From positions 1 through 64,000 of the forward strand of contig MNYZ01000087.1 in NCBI GenBank assembly GCA_001873365.1: DNA of 64,000 nucleotides, in the 5' to 3' direction. Position numbers and translations under genes: made by a program. This document shows positions 48,750 through 58,316 of this stretch, one piece after another (the first letter of the stretch is position 1; every line of letters starts with the position of its first letter). A model generated the notes under the pieces. That model was not told the DNA's origin. It saw only the letters and a list, made by a program, of their open reading frames with translations, and did not search any database. Origin of the DNA: Oscillatoriales cyanobacterium CG2_30_40_61 (GTDB lineage: Bacteria; Cyanobacteriota; Cyanobacteriia; Cyanobacteriales; Microcoleaceae).

Positions 48750-49472
48750 ATGAAATTAAAAGTTTTAGAACCTACGATTTTTAAGCTCCATCCCGTTGCA
48801 GCAGAAGCTGTTGCTGATAATGAAAAAATCGGGGTTTATTGTGATACAATATTTGAAATAGAAAGCTATTCTGAGGCAGAAGATAACCATTTACGGGTTA
48901 ATTTTATCTCTCCTAAACCCAAAAATATAGCAACTTGGTTTGTTCTGGCTCATCAAGTTAAACTATTAGAAACCGATGCAGAATTAACCGCCTCTCGTTC
49001 CGTTTCTTCGGCTTCCTTTGCCGCATATAATACAGAATGGATATGGCCGATGACCGGAACCAGTATGGGTTACAGGGCTGAATTTGGTTATGCGAGGGGA
49101 AGACTTCACGCAGGTGTTGATATTGGGGGATATACTCCCGATGAATGTTATGCGGCGAGTGATGGAGTGGTTGATTATATTAAAAATGATCCTAGTGGTG
49201 CGGAAGGTCGGGCGATTTATATTAAACGTTCTAATGGTTGGGAACACGTTTATTTTCATTTACAATCTATTCGGGTGAAAGTGGGTCAAACCGTTACCAA
49301 AGGTCAATTTATCGGAGTGCGAGGCGGTTCGGGTTTTGGGTATGAAGGGTTAGAAATTGATGGGGGCGGATATTCAATTCATTTGCATTTTGAAATTCGT
49401 CAACCCAATGGTGAAAAGGTTAATCCCCGTTCTATTTTACCCGATGATGGTAGTGTTCCTATTGTGGGTTAA
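48750..49472 (+). CDS. M23-family peptidase without signal peptide
   Basis: 240 residues. The LytM metal site is intact: HAGVD (H and D ligands) in RLHAGVDIGG and HLHFEI near the C-terminus. M23 enzymes cut peptide cross-links of peptidoglycan. The N-terminal 90 residues are an SH3-like or other beta-rich domain (LRVNFISPKPKNIATWFVLAHQVKLLE). There is no signal peptide or membrane helix, unusual for an enzyme that should act outside the cell. RBS TAGGAGATAACC precedes the ATG. Stop overlaps the convergent NUDIX stop. Confidence 0.88.
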   Translation: MKLKVLEPTIFKLHPVAAEAVADNEKIGVYCDTIFEIESYSEAEDNHLRVNFISPKPKNIATWFVLAHQVKLLETDAELTASRSVSSASFAAYNTEWIWPMTGTSMGYRAEFGYARGRLHAGVDIGGYTPDECYAASDGVVDYIKNDPSGAEGRAIYIKRSNGWEHVYFHLQSIRVKVGQTVTKGQFIGVRGGSGFGYEGLEIDGGGYSIHLHFEIRQPNGEKVNPRSILPDDGSVPIVG

Positions 49473-49891
49473 ACTAACTTTTGAGCTATGAAATCTAATA
49501 AAATCTTTCTATGCAGAGTTCCTATTAATCTGACCATTCCGGCTTTTTCAGAATAACATTCTCCAGCTTGAATATCCTCGGGGGTTAATAATCCCATATC
49601 CCAGCCTTCATTTAAGACTAATTGACTCAAATCAACCGTTAAAGGAGCATAAAAAACAATCCGATTTACTAGGGAATCTGCATAGTAATTGAAGTGGGAA
49701 AATTCAGGAACATTATAACCAATTTCTTCAAGTAATTCTCGTTTAAAAGCCGTTTCTGGGGTTTCTCCAGGTTCTAAATGTCCCCCAAATAATCCCCAAA
49801 CCCCAGGATGAACAATATTAGGGTTATTATCTCGTAACTGCAATAAAAACTTTCCATCTCGATAAAGAATTGCTATAGCAACTTGAATCAT
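49469..49891 (-). CDS. NUDIX hydrolase
   Basis: 140 residues. The NUDIX box is GGHLEPGETPETAFKRELLEEIGY, matching GX5EX7REUXEEXGU. Such enzymes hydrolyse nucleoside diphosphate derivatives; substrate not deducible. The stop codons of this gene and the M23 peptidase overlap by four bases, tail to tail. Confidence 0.93.
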   Translation of the reverse strand: MIQVAIAILYRDGKFLLQLRDNNPNIVHPGVWGLFGGHLEPGETPETAFKRELLEEIGYNVPEFSHFNYYADSLVNRIVFYAPLTVDLSQLVLNEGWDMGLLTPEDIQAGECYSEKAGMVRLIGTLHRKILLDFIAQKLV

Positions 49892-50061
49892 AATTTGTTA
49901 CTCATTACCCATTACCCCAGGGCTGTTTCATTCTCAGGGAAACCAGGGTTTTGTCGGGGTAGTGCCCGGTGTGCCTACCCTCCCCATCCCCGATTTGCAG
50001 GCGTTTCAGGGATGGGGGCCACCACGGGGGGATTGCCCCTACAAAGAATGAAACAGCCCTG

Positions 50062-50117
50062 CCCATTACCCATTACCCATTACCTATTCCGGTGTTCCGG
50101 TGTTCCGGTGTTCCCGG
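50062..50117 (+). repeat. CATTACC heptamers and GGTGTTCC octamers
   Basis: Three CATTACC heptamers at about 50062-50083 are followed by three to four GGTGTTCC octamers at about 50088-50115. The octamer is the reverse complement of that found at 36302-36330. The octamers form the end of the following minus-strand gene. Confidence 0.85.
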
Positions 50118-50506
50118 TTAGTTTCTTTGAGATAAACATCTCCAATATCTTTTCCTTTCATCTCCTTAATTAAAATACTTTTATATTCTACTTTACCTTG
50201 AATTAATAGGTTTTGTCCGAGGGGTGGTAAGGGTTGAGTGGTAAATACCCAAATTGAACCTGTATCATCTTGGAGTTGATAAGCGCCTGCCCCTAAAAAG
50301 GGTGCATGACTCTTGACTTTACCTCTGAGATAAACTTTAGCACCTATTTTGTGTTTTTGTTGTAGCAGTTCAATTTTAGCGGTATTAAAATTAATCCAAC
50401 TTTCCGAGTGAGAAATACTTTGACAACCGACTAATCCGGTCACAAATAGTAATACAATACTAATTTGCCAGGTTTTGGTGAACTTCTGTGAAAATGAAAA
50501 GGTCAT
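50084..50506 (-). CDS. Small lipoprotein with OB-fold-like domain
   Basis: About 140 residues from the ATG at 50506. A hydrophobic segment ends in the lipobox VTGLVGC, so the cysteine is probably lipid-modified. The rest has an OB-like pattern (KVYLRGKVKSHAPFLGAGAYQLQDDTGSIWVFT; GQNLLIQGKVEYKSI), as in periplasmic nucleic-acid- or oligosaccharide-binding-type domains of unknown role. The last ten residues (HRNTGTPE region) are encoded by the octamer repeat, so the true C-terminus has been lost or extended. Divergent from folD with a 42-base gap. Confidence 0.75.
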   Translation of the reverse strand: MTFSFSQKFTKTWQISIVLLFVTGLVGCQSISHSESWINFNTAKIELLQQKHKIGAKVYLRGKVKSHAPFLGAGAYQLQDDTGSIWVFTTQPLPPLGQNLLIQGKVEYKSILIKEMKGKDIGDVYLKETNREHRNTGTPE

Positions 50507-50548
50507 GGAGTCACTGAATATATTAATTGACAAGAGAGAGAACAAATT

Positions 50549-51412
50549 ATGGATAATCTATTAGACGGTAAATCTACGGCTAAAAAGATTCAAGCCCACC
50601 TGCAAGAGCAGGTACAAATATGGCAAGCTAAAGTTGGACGTCCGCCCGGTTTAGCGGTGATTATGGTAGGAGAGAATCCCGGAAGTGTGGTATATGTTCG
50701 CAATAAAGAACAGGCCTGTGCTAGGGTGGGAATTGCCTCTTTTGGTCAACATTTCCCCGCAGAAACTAGGCAAGAAGAACTCACTCGTATTATCCATGAA
50801 CTGAACAAAAATGAACAAGTTGATGGAATTTTAGTTCAGTTACCCCTGCCTGCTAATTTGGACTCCGTTGGGTTACTATATGAAATTGCTCCGAATAAAG
50901 ATGCTGATGGTTTGCACCCGGAAAATTTAGGCCGATTAGCTAGGGGGGAAAGGGGGTTAAGAAGTTGTACCCCGGCGGGAGTTATGCGACTATTTGAGGA
51001 ATATAATATAGAGCTAAAAGGCAAACACGCGGTGGTTTTGGGTCGCAGTATTTTAGTCGGGAAACCGATGGCTTTGATGTTATTAGAAGCTGATTGTACC
51101 GTAACTATTGCCCATTCTAAAACTCAAGATTTAGCTAAAGTTAGCCGGGATGGGGATATTGTGGTGGCGGCTATCGGACGTCCGCAAATGATTACAGCGG
51201 ATTTTGTGAAACCTGGGGCGATTGTGATTGATGTCGGAATTAATAAAATTACGGATAATAATGGTAAATCTCGCCTAGTCGGGGATGTGGATTTCGAGAG
51301 TGTTCAACCCATCGCCCAATATATTACCCCAGTTCCGGGCGGTATTGGCCCGATGACCGTGGCGATGTTATTGCAAAACACCTTCTGGAGTTATTTGCAA
51401 AAGGTGCAGTAG
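50549..51412 (+). CDS. folD: Methylenetetrahydrofolate dehydrogenase / cyclohydrolase
   Basis: 287 residues. Interconverts 5,10-methylene- and 10-formyl-tetrahydrofolate for purine and one-carbon metabolism. Landmarks: [56 protein letters not shown] (NADP site) and [16 protein letters not shown]. Single gene. Confidence 0.97.
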   Translation: MDNLLDGKSTAKKIQAHLQEQVQIWQAKVGRPPGLAVIMVGENPGSVVYVRNKEQACARVGIASFGQHFPAETRQEELTRIIHELNKNEQVDGILVQLPLPANLDSVGLLYEIAPNKDADGLHPENLGRLARGERGLRSCTPAGVMRLFEEYNIELKGKHAVVLGRSILVGKPMALMLLEADCTVTIAHSKTQDLAKVSRDGDIVVAAIGRPQMITADFVKPGAIVIDVGINKITDNNGKSRLVGDVDFESVQPIAQYITPVPGGIGPMTVAMLLQNTFWSYLQKVQ

Positions 51413-51490
51413 ATTAAGTTATTGATGGGTAGAAGCGGGGTAACCATCCGTGTCAACGACCGTCGAAAACCTGTGATTACAGCCGAGATC

Positions 51491-51567
51491 AGATCCCCCT
51501 AAATCCCCCTTCCCAAGGGGGACTTTGATCTCCTGTTCCCCCCTTGTTAAGGGGGCTAGGGGGGATC
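51491..51567. repeat. Large palindromic repeat (GATCCCCCTAAATCCCCCTT family)
   Basis: GATCCCCCTAAATCCCCCTT at the left and AAGGGGGCTAGGGGGGATC at the right are inverted, with a second inverted pair (CCCAAGGGGGAC, CCCCCCTTG) inside. This is a common dispersed palindrome of cyanobacterial genomes. A partial relative lies near 58200-58220. The 51413-51671 stretch otherwise holds nothing recognisable. Confidence 0.75.
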
Positions 51568-51671
51568 ATTGACTTGGGATCAGATAGCGCGTGAATTCGG
51601 GTTTGAGCGCCTACTTTTAGCGTTAAGTTGACACTGATGGGTAACCCGCCTCTACGACTATTAACTGTTGC

Positions 51672-52400
51672 TTATGATCTTAAAAAATTTAAGTGTTGTC
51701 CATCAAGTTGCTGGAGATCATCTAAGCTTCCTTGTAATTTTAATTGACCTTCTTCCAAATAAATAATCTCATCGGCTCGGCGATTGACGCTGGGACGATG
51801 ACTAATTAAAATTGTGGTTTTACCTTGACGAGATTTTAATAATTTATCTAAGAATTTTCCTTCACTAATGGGGTCTAATCCTGCGGTAGATTCATCTAAA
51901 ATTAGAATGGGTGGGTCGTTGACAAGAGCTCTAGCAATTGCTAATTTTTGACGTTGACCTCCTGATAAGTTAGTACCAAATTCTCCTAATACAGTTAAAT
52001 ATTTTTCAGGAAGTTTATCAATAAATTGATCAGCTTCATCGACTTTGTAAGTCTTCCCAAAATTGAGGTTCTGCGGTGGTTGTTTTTAAGGTGACAGCAC
52101 CTTTAAATCTTTTCCTCTCAGGATTTTTGTCTCTCCTCGGATTAGCAGATCATCGGTTAATATTTGAATCAGAAAAGGTGAGGTTAAAGATAAAATACCT
52201 ACGCAAATATTGATTAAAAATGCTTCAAACAGAATCAATTTATCAGGTGCAACCCGCACAAAGAAACGGCTAATTCCTTGAACTTTATCTTCAGGTTGTT
52301 GTGCAAATCGTCAGAAGTCTGGTTGTAATAAAAGAGTGGTTAATCCTGTCCAGTTTTGGGCTAATTCTTGACGAGTAACATAACGAATTCCCACTTGGGG
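51672..52400 (-). pseudogene. Fragment of a peptidase-type ABC exporter
   Basis: Minus-strand translation from 52400 gives PQVGIRYVTRQELAQNWTGL, an in-frame TGA at 52313-52311, then RFFVRVAPDKLILFEAFLINI and LTSPFLIQILTDDLLIRG, which is the beginning of the membrane domain of a C39/SunT-type ABC exporter. The frame then breaks, and most of the membrane domain and Walker A are missing; it resumes with [45 protein letters not shown] and ISHRP to a TAA at 51672. Signature and Walker B remain, but the protein cannot function. It is a remnant of a type I or bacteriocin exporter. Confidence 0.85.
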
Positions 52401-52708
52401 ATATTAGTAAAGTAAAAATAGGGCAAAAATCACAAATGCGGGTCAGTGCTTATCCTTACCCAGATTATGGGATTTGGGAAGGAAGGGTTATCAGCATTTC
52501 TCCTGATGCGATTATCCCACAAAATACTGGAGTTAATTCTATTATTCCTTATTATGAAGTTACAATTCAACCGGATAAAGTTTATTTAAAAGATGATCCT
52601 AAGAATGCTTTACAGCCGGGTATGGAAATTCAGGCTGATATTGTTGCTAAAAATGAAACGGTGTTAACGTTTATTTTACGCAAAGCGAGGTTATTGACTG
52701 ATTTGTAA
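52400..52708 (+). pseudogene. C-terminal fragment of an HlyD-type membrane fusion protein
   Basis: Plus-strand frame from 52400: DISKVKIGQKSQMRVSAYPYPDY, WEGRVISISPDAI, ALQPGMEIQADIVAKNETVLTFILRKARLL, the C-terminal beta-barrel and tail of HlyD/MFP proteins. The N-terminal membrane helix and coiled coil are absent; the first in-frame ATG is at 52436 with no RBS. It abuts the ABC fragment head to head at 52400, so an inversion or deletion joined two broken genes of one export system. Confidence 0.85.
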
Positions 52709-53032
52709 AGTTGTAGCAATGAGTAGTTGAATCTTGACAACAACCTTAGTGTCTTTGTGTCTTTGTGGTTAAATTAAGCTTGATTTTGTTAGGATAACTA
52801 TGGGGACTTCTGCACTTTGAATGATTGAAATCGGGATTTTTGATGGGCGGAGCCCATCCTACGAAGGTTTAATCTGTCCTTGTCCCATCTTCATAAATTC
52901 ATGATCACTTCTGTGTCACAAGACTCGTAAAATAGTGAAGTTAAGACTTTGCTCCTGAAATCAAGGGAAAAATTAAGTCCCCAGGAGTCTACTTCTGTTA
53001 ACATCACCCCTCCCTATACACAAGCACTCGTC

Positions 53033-53959
53033 ATGGTATTGGTCAGCGAAATTAACTCACCGTTGGAAAACTCTCAGTTTGACTTATCGGCCTATCTCAA
53101 CCAACGAAAAACCCTAGTAGAAAAGGCTTTAGATGAGTCTCTCCCCCTAATCTACCCTGAAAAAATCTATGAGTCCATGCGCTATTCTCTGCTAGCCGGA
53201 GGGAAGCGTTTGCGACCGATTTTGTGTTTGGCGACCTGTGAGTTAGTTGGTGGGACGGTAGAAATGGCCATGGCTACGGCTTGCGCCCTGGAAATGATTC
53301 ACACTATGTCCTTAATTCATGATGACCTCCCGGCGATGGATAATGATGATTACCGTCGGGGAAAACTGACCAATCATAAGGTTTATGGAGAGGATATGGC
53401 GATTTTAGCTGGGGATGGTTTACTCAGTTATGCCTTTGAATTTGTGGCGACTAAAACCCCTAATGTTCCCGCAAATCAAGTTTTACAGGTAATTGCTCGT
53501 TTAGGTCGGGCGGTGGGGGCTGCGGGCTTGGTGGGAGGCCAGGTGGTGGATTTAGATTCCGAAGGACTAACGGATGTTTCCGAAGAAACTCTAACTTTTA
53601 TTCATACCCATAAAACCGGGGCGTTATTAGAAGCCTGTGTGGTCTGTGGGGCGATTTTAGCCGGGGCTAAGGAAACGGAAATTGCCGGGTTATCTCGCTA
53701 TGCCGGCAATATTGGTTTGGCGTTTCAGATTGTGGATGATATTCTCGATATTACGGCAACCCAGGAGGAGCTAGGAAAAACCGCAGGTAAGGATTTAACA
53801 GCTAAAAAAGTCACCTATCCCAGTTTATGGGGTATAGATGAATCCCGACGTCAGGCTCAAAACTTAATTGAATCGGCAAAAGCTGAATTATCTAACTATG
53901 GAGACCGGGCTATTCCTTTGTTAGCGATCGCTGATTTTATTACTAATCGCACTCACTAA
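53033..53959 (+). CDS. crtE: Geranylgeranyl diphosphate synthase
   Basis: 308 residues from the ATG at 53033; the frame is open to 52949 but [12 protein letters not shown] gives the family-like start. A trans-prenyltransferase making GGPP for carotenoids, chlorophyll phytol tail and quinones. Both aspartate-rich motifs are present: [11 protein letters not shown] and QIVDDILD, with GGKRLRPIL and [11 protein letters not shown]. Followed 19 bases later by the PAP2-like gene. Confidence 0.95.
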   Translation: MVLVSEINSPLENSQFDLSAYLNQRKTLVEKALDESLPLIYPEKIYESMRYSLLAGGKRLRPILCLATCELVGGTVEMAMATACALEMIHTMSLIHDDLPAMDNDDYRRGKLTNHKVYGEDMAILAGDGLLSYAFEFVATKTPNVPANQVLQVIARLGRAVGAAGLVGGQVVDLDSEGLTDVSEETLTFIHTHKTGALLEACVVCGAILAGAKETEIAGLSRYAGNIGLAFQIVDDILDITATQEELGKTAGKDLTAKKVTYPSLWGIDESRRQAQNLIESAKAELSNYGDRAIPLLAIADFITNRTH

Positions 53960-53978
53960 AGCTATTGATTTCTATTAT

Positions 53979-54455
53979 ATGCAAGATTTTGCTCAAATCC
54001 TAAATAACCAAGTGTTATGGGTTGCCCTGTTAGCCTGTATTCTGGCTCAACTTTCTAAATTAGCGGTGGAGCTAGTCCAACATGGCAAAATTAATCTGCG
54101 GGTGTTGGTGACAACCGGGGGAATGCCCAGTTCCCACTCGGCATTTGTCGGGGCTTTAGCAACGGGAGTGGGCAAAACCATGGGGTGGGGAAGTCCTGAT
54201 TTTGCCATTGCTGTTGTTTTTGCGTTTATTGTCATGTACGATGCCGCCGGAGTCCGTCAAGCCGCCGGAAAACAAGCCCGCATTTTAAATCAAATTATTG
54301 ATGAAGTCTTTGAAGAACATAAACAATTAAGCGAAGAAAGATTAATTGAATTATTAGGTCATACCCCCTTTCAAGTGATTGTGGGTTTAGGATTAGGGAT
54401 TGCGATCGCTGCAATTGGAGACATAACTTGGCCCCTACATTTCCTGCCAGTATAG
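53979..54455 (+). CDS. Divergent PAP2 family protein (DUF212)
   Basis: 158 residues with about four membrane helices. GGMPSSHSAFVGALATGVG and MYDAAGVRQAAGKQA are the signature of the DUF212/divergent PAP2 family, related to phosphatidic-acid phosphatases. The partner reaction is unproven; proximity to crtE suggests lipid or prenyl diphosphate dephosphorylation, but that is inference. Confidence 0.92.
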   Translation: MQDFAQILNNQVLWVALLACILAQLSKLAVELVQHGKINLRVLVTTGGMPSSHSAFVGALATGVGKTMGWGSPDFAIAVVFAFIVMYDAAGVRQAAGKQARILNQIIDEVFEEHKQLSEERLIELLGHTPFQVIVGLGLGIAIAAIGDITWPLHFLPV

Positions 54456-54478
54456 CCAAGGGTTAAGTCTGATTTAAC

Positions 54479-54503
54479 CACCAAGACACGAAGACACAAA
54501 GAA
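54479..54503 (+). repeat. Dispersed repeat ACCAAGACACGAAGACACAAAG
   Basis: Copy of the dispersed sequence also seen at about 247-272 and, inverted, at about 52745-52770. It lies between the PAP2 gene and a convergent gene. The last 80 bases of that gap hold nothing else. Confidence 0.7.
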
Positions 54504-54582
54504 GTCGTTAACACCCTTGCTGCTTATTGCTATATTTCTATAGAAACCTTGGAATACAAGGTCTCTAGCTATTATTTTTAAT

Positions 54583-55275
54583 TTAAGGTTTAACCGGAGG
54601 ACTAATCACGGTGACTCGGTTACTATCAACTAACATTGACCAAAAGCCCCGACTACTTAACTTCTTTAAAGTTGCTGTTGCTCGTTCGGAATCCGCCGTA
54701 TATTCTACTAATAAATAACGTCGCTGACCATAGGAAACTAAACCTAGATTTTCACCAATTAGGATTCGTAATTTTGCGGCTAATTCGGGCTGGTTCAAAT
54801 CATCCACTAAAACTGCATAACCTGACCCCAAAAATTGAGAATTAGATGTTGGTTGTTTCTGGGGTATGGGTGGGGTTTCTCGAACAATCGGGGTCGGGCC
54901 AAGACCCGAATTCGGACTCGGACGGGGTATGGCCGTGACCTCCTGTTTCACCACATAAGCTGGTAACTTCACCTGCTCCTGTAGATAGGTGGCCCAATCC
55001 TCTGCAATTAAAGGATCACTGAATCCTCCTACCCGGGTCACAACATTAGTCAAATAGCGACAAACCTCACTATTGATGTCATTGGGTAACGTGCGCTGCA
55101 CCAATTTTTGTTCCTCGGAAGTGTTACTGACAATCAATAACAAATATTCTCCAGGCTTTGGTGCTGCACACGTTTCCTGGGCTAAACTGGTTCGGACTGC
55201 TAAACCCCAACTGCTGGCCGTGAGCAGACTAGAAACCAAGATGGCAGATAACCTTTTGACACCACTTTGACGCAT
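54583..55275 (-). CDS. Secreted SPOR-like protein of unknown function
   Basis: About 230 residues from the ATG at 55275. Signal peptide with cleavage after SLAQE-type site near 32-35. Two domains of similar pattern are separated by a proline-rich spacer: CAAPKPGEYLLLIVSNTSEEQ and FLGSGYAVLVDDLNQPELAAKLR, the latter ending in GLVSYGQRRYLLVEYTADSERATATL, reminiscent of SPOR domains that bind denuded peptidoglycan. I cannot assign a function. Single gene. Confidence 0.7.
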   Translation of the reverse strand: MRQSGVKRLSAILVSSLLTASSWGLAVRTSLAQETCAAPKPGEYLLLIVSNTSEEQKLVQRTLPNDINSEVCRYLTNVVTRVGGFSDPLIAEDWATYLQEQVKLPAYVVKQEVTAIPRPSPNSGLGPTPIVRETPPIPQKQPTSNSQFLGSGYAVLVDDLNQPELAAKLRILIGENLGLVSYGQRRYLLVEYTADSERATATLKKLSSRGFWSMLVDSNRVTVISPPVKP

Positions 55276-55349
55276 AAACACCGCAGTTGACAACAATTAA
55301 GCAACAGCTTTTATTGTACTGATCAGGGTCAACTATTGGATCGGAATTT

Positions 55350-55679
55350 TTAAGCCGCCGTTGCTAAAGACTTTAAAGCATCGGGAATACTGGCTGTTGG
55401 GGCTTGAAATTCTCCGGTAAGTACATACTCCAAACGCAATTTTAACCAGACAACCACTTGTTTATTTGTGGAAATAATTGCTACCGCCGGTTTAGGGCAT
55501 TTGGCTTTAATATCGGCCATTTCCGGCGCTTCTAAAAAAGCAGGTTGCTGCACTAACCAAAAATCGATTTCTTTTTCCTGTTCCTGATAGTTGCGTTGGC
55601 GTTCGCGCAACACTTCTTCTAAGGGTTCTTCCTCCAATAAAAACTTGTGACTGCCTAAAACGTAGTAATAAGTCTGCAT
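55350..55679 (-). CDS. ycf54: Ycf54, subunit/assembly factor of the Mg-protoporphyrin monomethyl ester cyclase
   Basis: 109 residues, normal size. TYYYVLGSHKFLLEEEPLEEVLRER, EKEIDFWLVQQPAFLE and VWLKLRLEYVLTGEF are diagnostic of Ycf54 (DUF2488). It is needed for the aerobic cyclase that closes ring E in chlorophyll synthesis. It lies 40 bases after pdxJ on the same strand and may share its transcript. Confidence is high from the sequence pattern. Confidence 0.95.
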   Translation of the reverse strand: MQTYYYVLGSHKFLLEEEPLEEVLRERQRNYQEQEKEIDFWLVQQPAFLEAPEMADIKAKCPKPAVAIISTNKQVVVWLKLRLEYVLTGEFQAPTASIPDALKSLATAA

Positions 55680-55719
55680 GGTTAATCGTTGTAAATTCTA
55701 TCATGGGACGATTTCAGGG

Positions 55720-56439
55720 TTAGAGTTGCCCAAGAATCGCTTGTTTCATTTCTCGGACGGCCCGCTCTAAACCGACAAGAACTGCCCGACTTATTATTGT
55801 ATGACCAATGTTGAGTTCTTCCATCCCTTCTAAGGCGGCAACGGGATAAACATTCCAGTACGTTAACCCATGTCCGGCATTCACCCGCAGTCCGGCTTCT
55901 AAGGCCTGTTGACACCCCTCGGCTAAAATTCCCAGTTCCCGAGCCTGGTCTTCCCCTGTGGCTTCTGCGTAGCATCCCGTATGCAGTTCGATGAATTTAG
56001 CCCCCACTTGGGCCGAGGCGGCAATTTGTTCGGGGTTGGCATTGATAAATAAACTCACCGGAATTCCGGCTTCCTGTAGGGTGGTTACTACATCGGTCAT
56101 CCGAGGAATTTGTCCGGCGATATCTAACCCCCCTTCGGTGGTAATTTCTTCCCGACGTTCGGGGACAAGCGTTACATAGTCGGGTTTGATATCTAAGGCG
56201 ATCGCCACCATTTCATCCGTCCCGGCCATTTCTAAATTCAGATGGGTTCTTACCGTTTGGCGCAATAGTCGCACATCCCGGTCTTGAATATGGCGTCGAT
56301 CTTCGCGCAAATGCACCGTAATTCCATCAGCCCCCGCTAATTCCGCAAGCACAGCCCCCCCTACGGGATCGGGTTCAACGGTGCGACGGGCTTGGCGAAT
56401 CGTGGCTATATGATCAATATTGACTCCCAGTGTCGGCAA
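55720..56439 (-). CDS. pdxJ: Pyridoxine 5'-phosphate synthase
   Basis: 239 residues. Forms the pyridine ring of vitamin B6 from 1-deoxyxylulose 5-phosphate and 3-amino-2-oxopropyl phosphate. Landmarks: [66 protein letters not shown] and [11 protein letters not shown]. The start is a TTG at 56439 preceded at ideal distance by AAGGAGGGA; no ATG gives the conserved N-terminus. Confidence 0.96.
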   Translation of the reverse strand: MPTLGVNIDHIATIRQARRTVEPDPVGGAVLAELAGADGITVHLREDRRHIQDRDVRLLRQTVRTHLNLEMAGTDEMVAIALDIKPDYVTLVPERREEITTEGGLDIAGQIPRMTDVVTTLQEAGIPVSLFINANPEQIAASAQVGAKFIELHTGCYAEATGEDQARELGILAEGCQQALEAGLRVNAGHGLTYWNVYPVAALEGMEELNIGHTIISRAVLVGLERAVREMKQAILGQL

Positions 56440-56637
56440 TTTTTGTCCCTCCTTGTATCCATACCGTCCTTCACCTTCCCAAATAATTCCACTACGGTCA
56501 AGTCGAATCTCATGGGAAAAATGTAGTATAATTGAAACTATGTTGTAATTCGATCCTTGATAAAACTAGACGGTACAGTTTATGCTAATATGGTAACAAA
56601 TGTATACGGTCTAATCAATCCGCGTGAGGGCGCACTT

Positions 56638-56751
56638 ATGGATATTATTTCTTTAGCGATCATTTTAGGTGTGGTTGTAGCATCGGATGAGATTCTCAAC
56701 AATCAATTGAAAGTTTCAAAACGTTTGTTAGATTGGTTAGATAAGCAATAG
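56638..56751 (+). CDS. Possible 37-residue membrane peptide
   Basis: ATG at 56638, preceded by GAGGG at about 8 bases, begins a 37-codon frame: MDIISLAIILGVVVASDEIL, a hydrophobic helix with an internal aspartate-glutamate, then a basic amphipathic tail ending in LDKQ. The frame is open further upstream to 56557 without a better start. A -10-like TAGTATAAT lies near 56525. It does not match the small photosystem subunits I know. Evidence is RBS and composition only. Confidence 0.35.
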   Translation: MDIISLAIILGVVVASDEILNNQLKVSKRLLDWLDKQ

Positions 56752-56944
56752 GTAATGGGGATCACGGATTTAAGAGGATTTCACGGATTTCACGGATTTT
56801 AAGCTGTCCCCCAATTAAGTCGAGATCCGGGTTAATCTGCACAATCTTATTCAATCCGTGATAGGTTATGGATAATAGTTATTTATTTTTCTAGTAATAA
56901 ATTAACTCTTACAATGATGACTGATAACTGATAACTGATTTAAT

Positions 56945-58180
56945 ATGTCTTATTATGTTTCGCCTCGTTTTCTCGATAAAGTAGCTGTTCATATCACCAA
57001 AAATTTCTTACAATTACCGGGTGTGCGAGTTCCTTTAATATTAGGAATTCACGGACGCAAGGGAGAGGGAAAAACCTTTCAATGTGAATTAGTTTTTGAG
57101 AAAATGGGTTTTGAACCCGTGATGATCTCCGGTGGAGAATTAGAAAGTCCTGATGCCGGAGATCCGGCACGTTTAATTAGATTAAGATATCGAGAAGCAT
57201 CAGAACAAGTGAAAGTTCGGGGGCAAATGTGCGCCTTATTTATTAATGATTTAGATGCGGGTGCAGGACGGTTTGATTCAGGAACTCAATACACCGTTAA
57301 TACTCAATTAGTCAACGCTACATTAATGAATATAGCGGATAATCCAACTAATGTACAATTACCCGGAAGTTATGATGCAACGCCATTAAATCGGATTCCT
57401 ATTATTGTGACAGGAAATGATTTTTCTACCCTATATGCGCCCCTAATTCGGGATGGAAGGATGGAAAAATTTTATTGGGAACCGACTAGAGAAGAACGCA
57501 TTGGTGTGTTACGCGGAATTTTCCCGACGGGGGAACTATCCCAACAGGATATTACCCAATTAGTTGATACTTTTCCTGAACAATCCCTGGACTTTTTTAG
57601 TGCAGTGCGATCGCGAATTTATGACGAACAAATTCGCGATTTTATTCATAAATTGGGAGTAGAAAGCATTTCTAAAAGGATTGTTAATAGTACGGAAAAA
57701 CCTCCCGAATTTCAAAATCCCAATTTTAAATTATCCCATTTAATTGAAATGGGTCAACTGATGGTAGGAGAACAAAAACGCATTCAAGATATGCGATTAG
57801 TAGAAGAATATAATCAGTTTCGGACATTTAATAGTCAATTTGGAGCCTCGCCAATTCCGGTAAATTCCGAAAACACAATTATTTTTCCGAACCAAATTGA
57901 ACCCAATTCCGAGAGTAATAAATTACCCATTGAAGTCCTAGAAAAAATTGATTATATTTTATCGAGTGGCTATCGTATCGGCTTAGAATCTGCCGATAAA
58001 CGTCGATTTAAAACCGGATCTTGGAATAGCTGCGGGTTAAATTTTAACGAATCAAAAGCCAATATTATTCAAGGAATTGAAACCTGTTTAATTGAACATC
58101 CACAGGATTATATTCGTTTATTAGGAATTGATCCCATTGCTAAACGGCGAGTGATTGAAATGATCATTCAGAAACCATAA
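56945..58180 (+). CDS. rca: Rubisco activase with C-terminal small-subunit-like (SSUL) domain
   Basis: 411 residues. AAA+ core (about 1-290): LGIHGRKGEGKTFQ (Walker A GRKGEGKT, near 35-43), ALFINDLDAG (Walker B), IVTGNDFSTLYAPLIRDGRM. A linker and a domain at about 325-411 follow (LEKIDYILSSGYRIGLESADKRRFKTGSWNSC), which resembles Rubisco small subunit and binds the carboxylase, recruiting the activase to carboxysomes in cyanobacteria studied. It removes inhibitory sugar phosphates from Rubisco. Single gene; no Rubisco genes in the window. Confidence 0.94.
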   Translation: MSYYVSPRFLDKVAVHITKNFLQLPGVRVPLILGIHGRKGEGKTFQCELVFEKMGFEPVMISGGELESPDAGDPARLIRLRYREASEQVKVRGQMCALFINDLDAGAGRFDSGTQYTVNTQLVNATLMNIADNPTNVQLPGSYDATPLNRIPIIVTGNDFSTLYAPLIRDGRMEKFYWEPTREERIGVLRGIFPTGELSQQDITQLVDTFPEQSLDFFSAVRSRIYDEQIRDFIHKLGVESISKRIVNSTEKPPEFQNPNFKLSHLIEMGQLMVGEQKRIQDMRLVEEYNQFRTFNSQFGASPIPVNSENTIIFPNQIEPNSESNKLPIEVLEKIDYILSSGYRIGLESADKRRFKTGSWNSCGLNFNESKANIIQGIETCLIEHPQDYIRLLGIDPIAKRRVIEMIIQKP

Positions 58181-58316
58181 GTCTTCAGTTTAAAGTTGCC
58201 CCCTGATCTAAAAAAAAGGGGGGATTTAGAATTAATATAAAGTAGCTTGCCTTGTTTAACCCTCTAGGAAGCCATTTTGAGATAAACTATAGCAGTCGCG
58301 TCTAACAGTATTTGAC

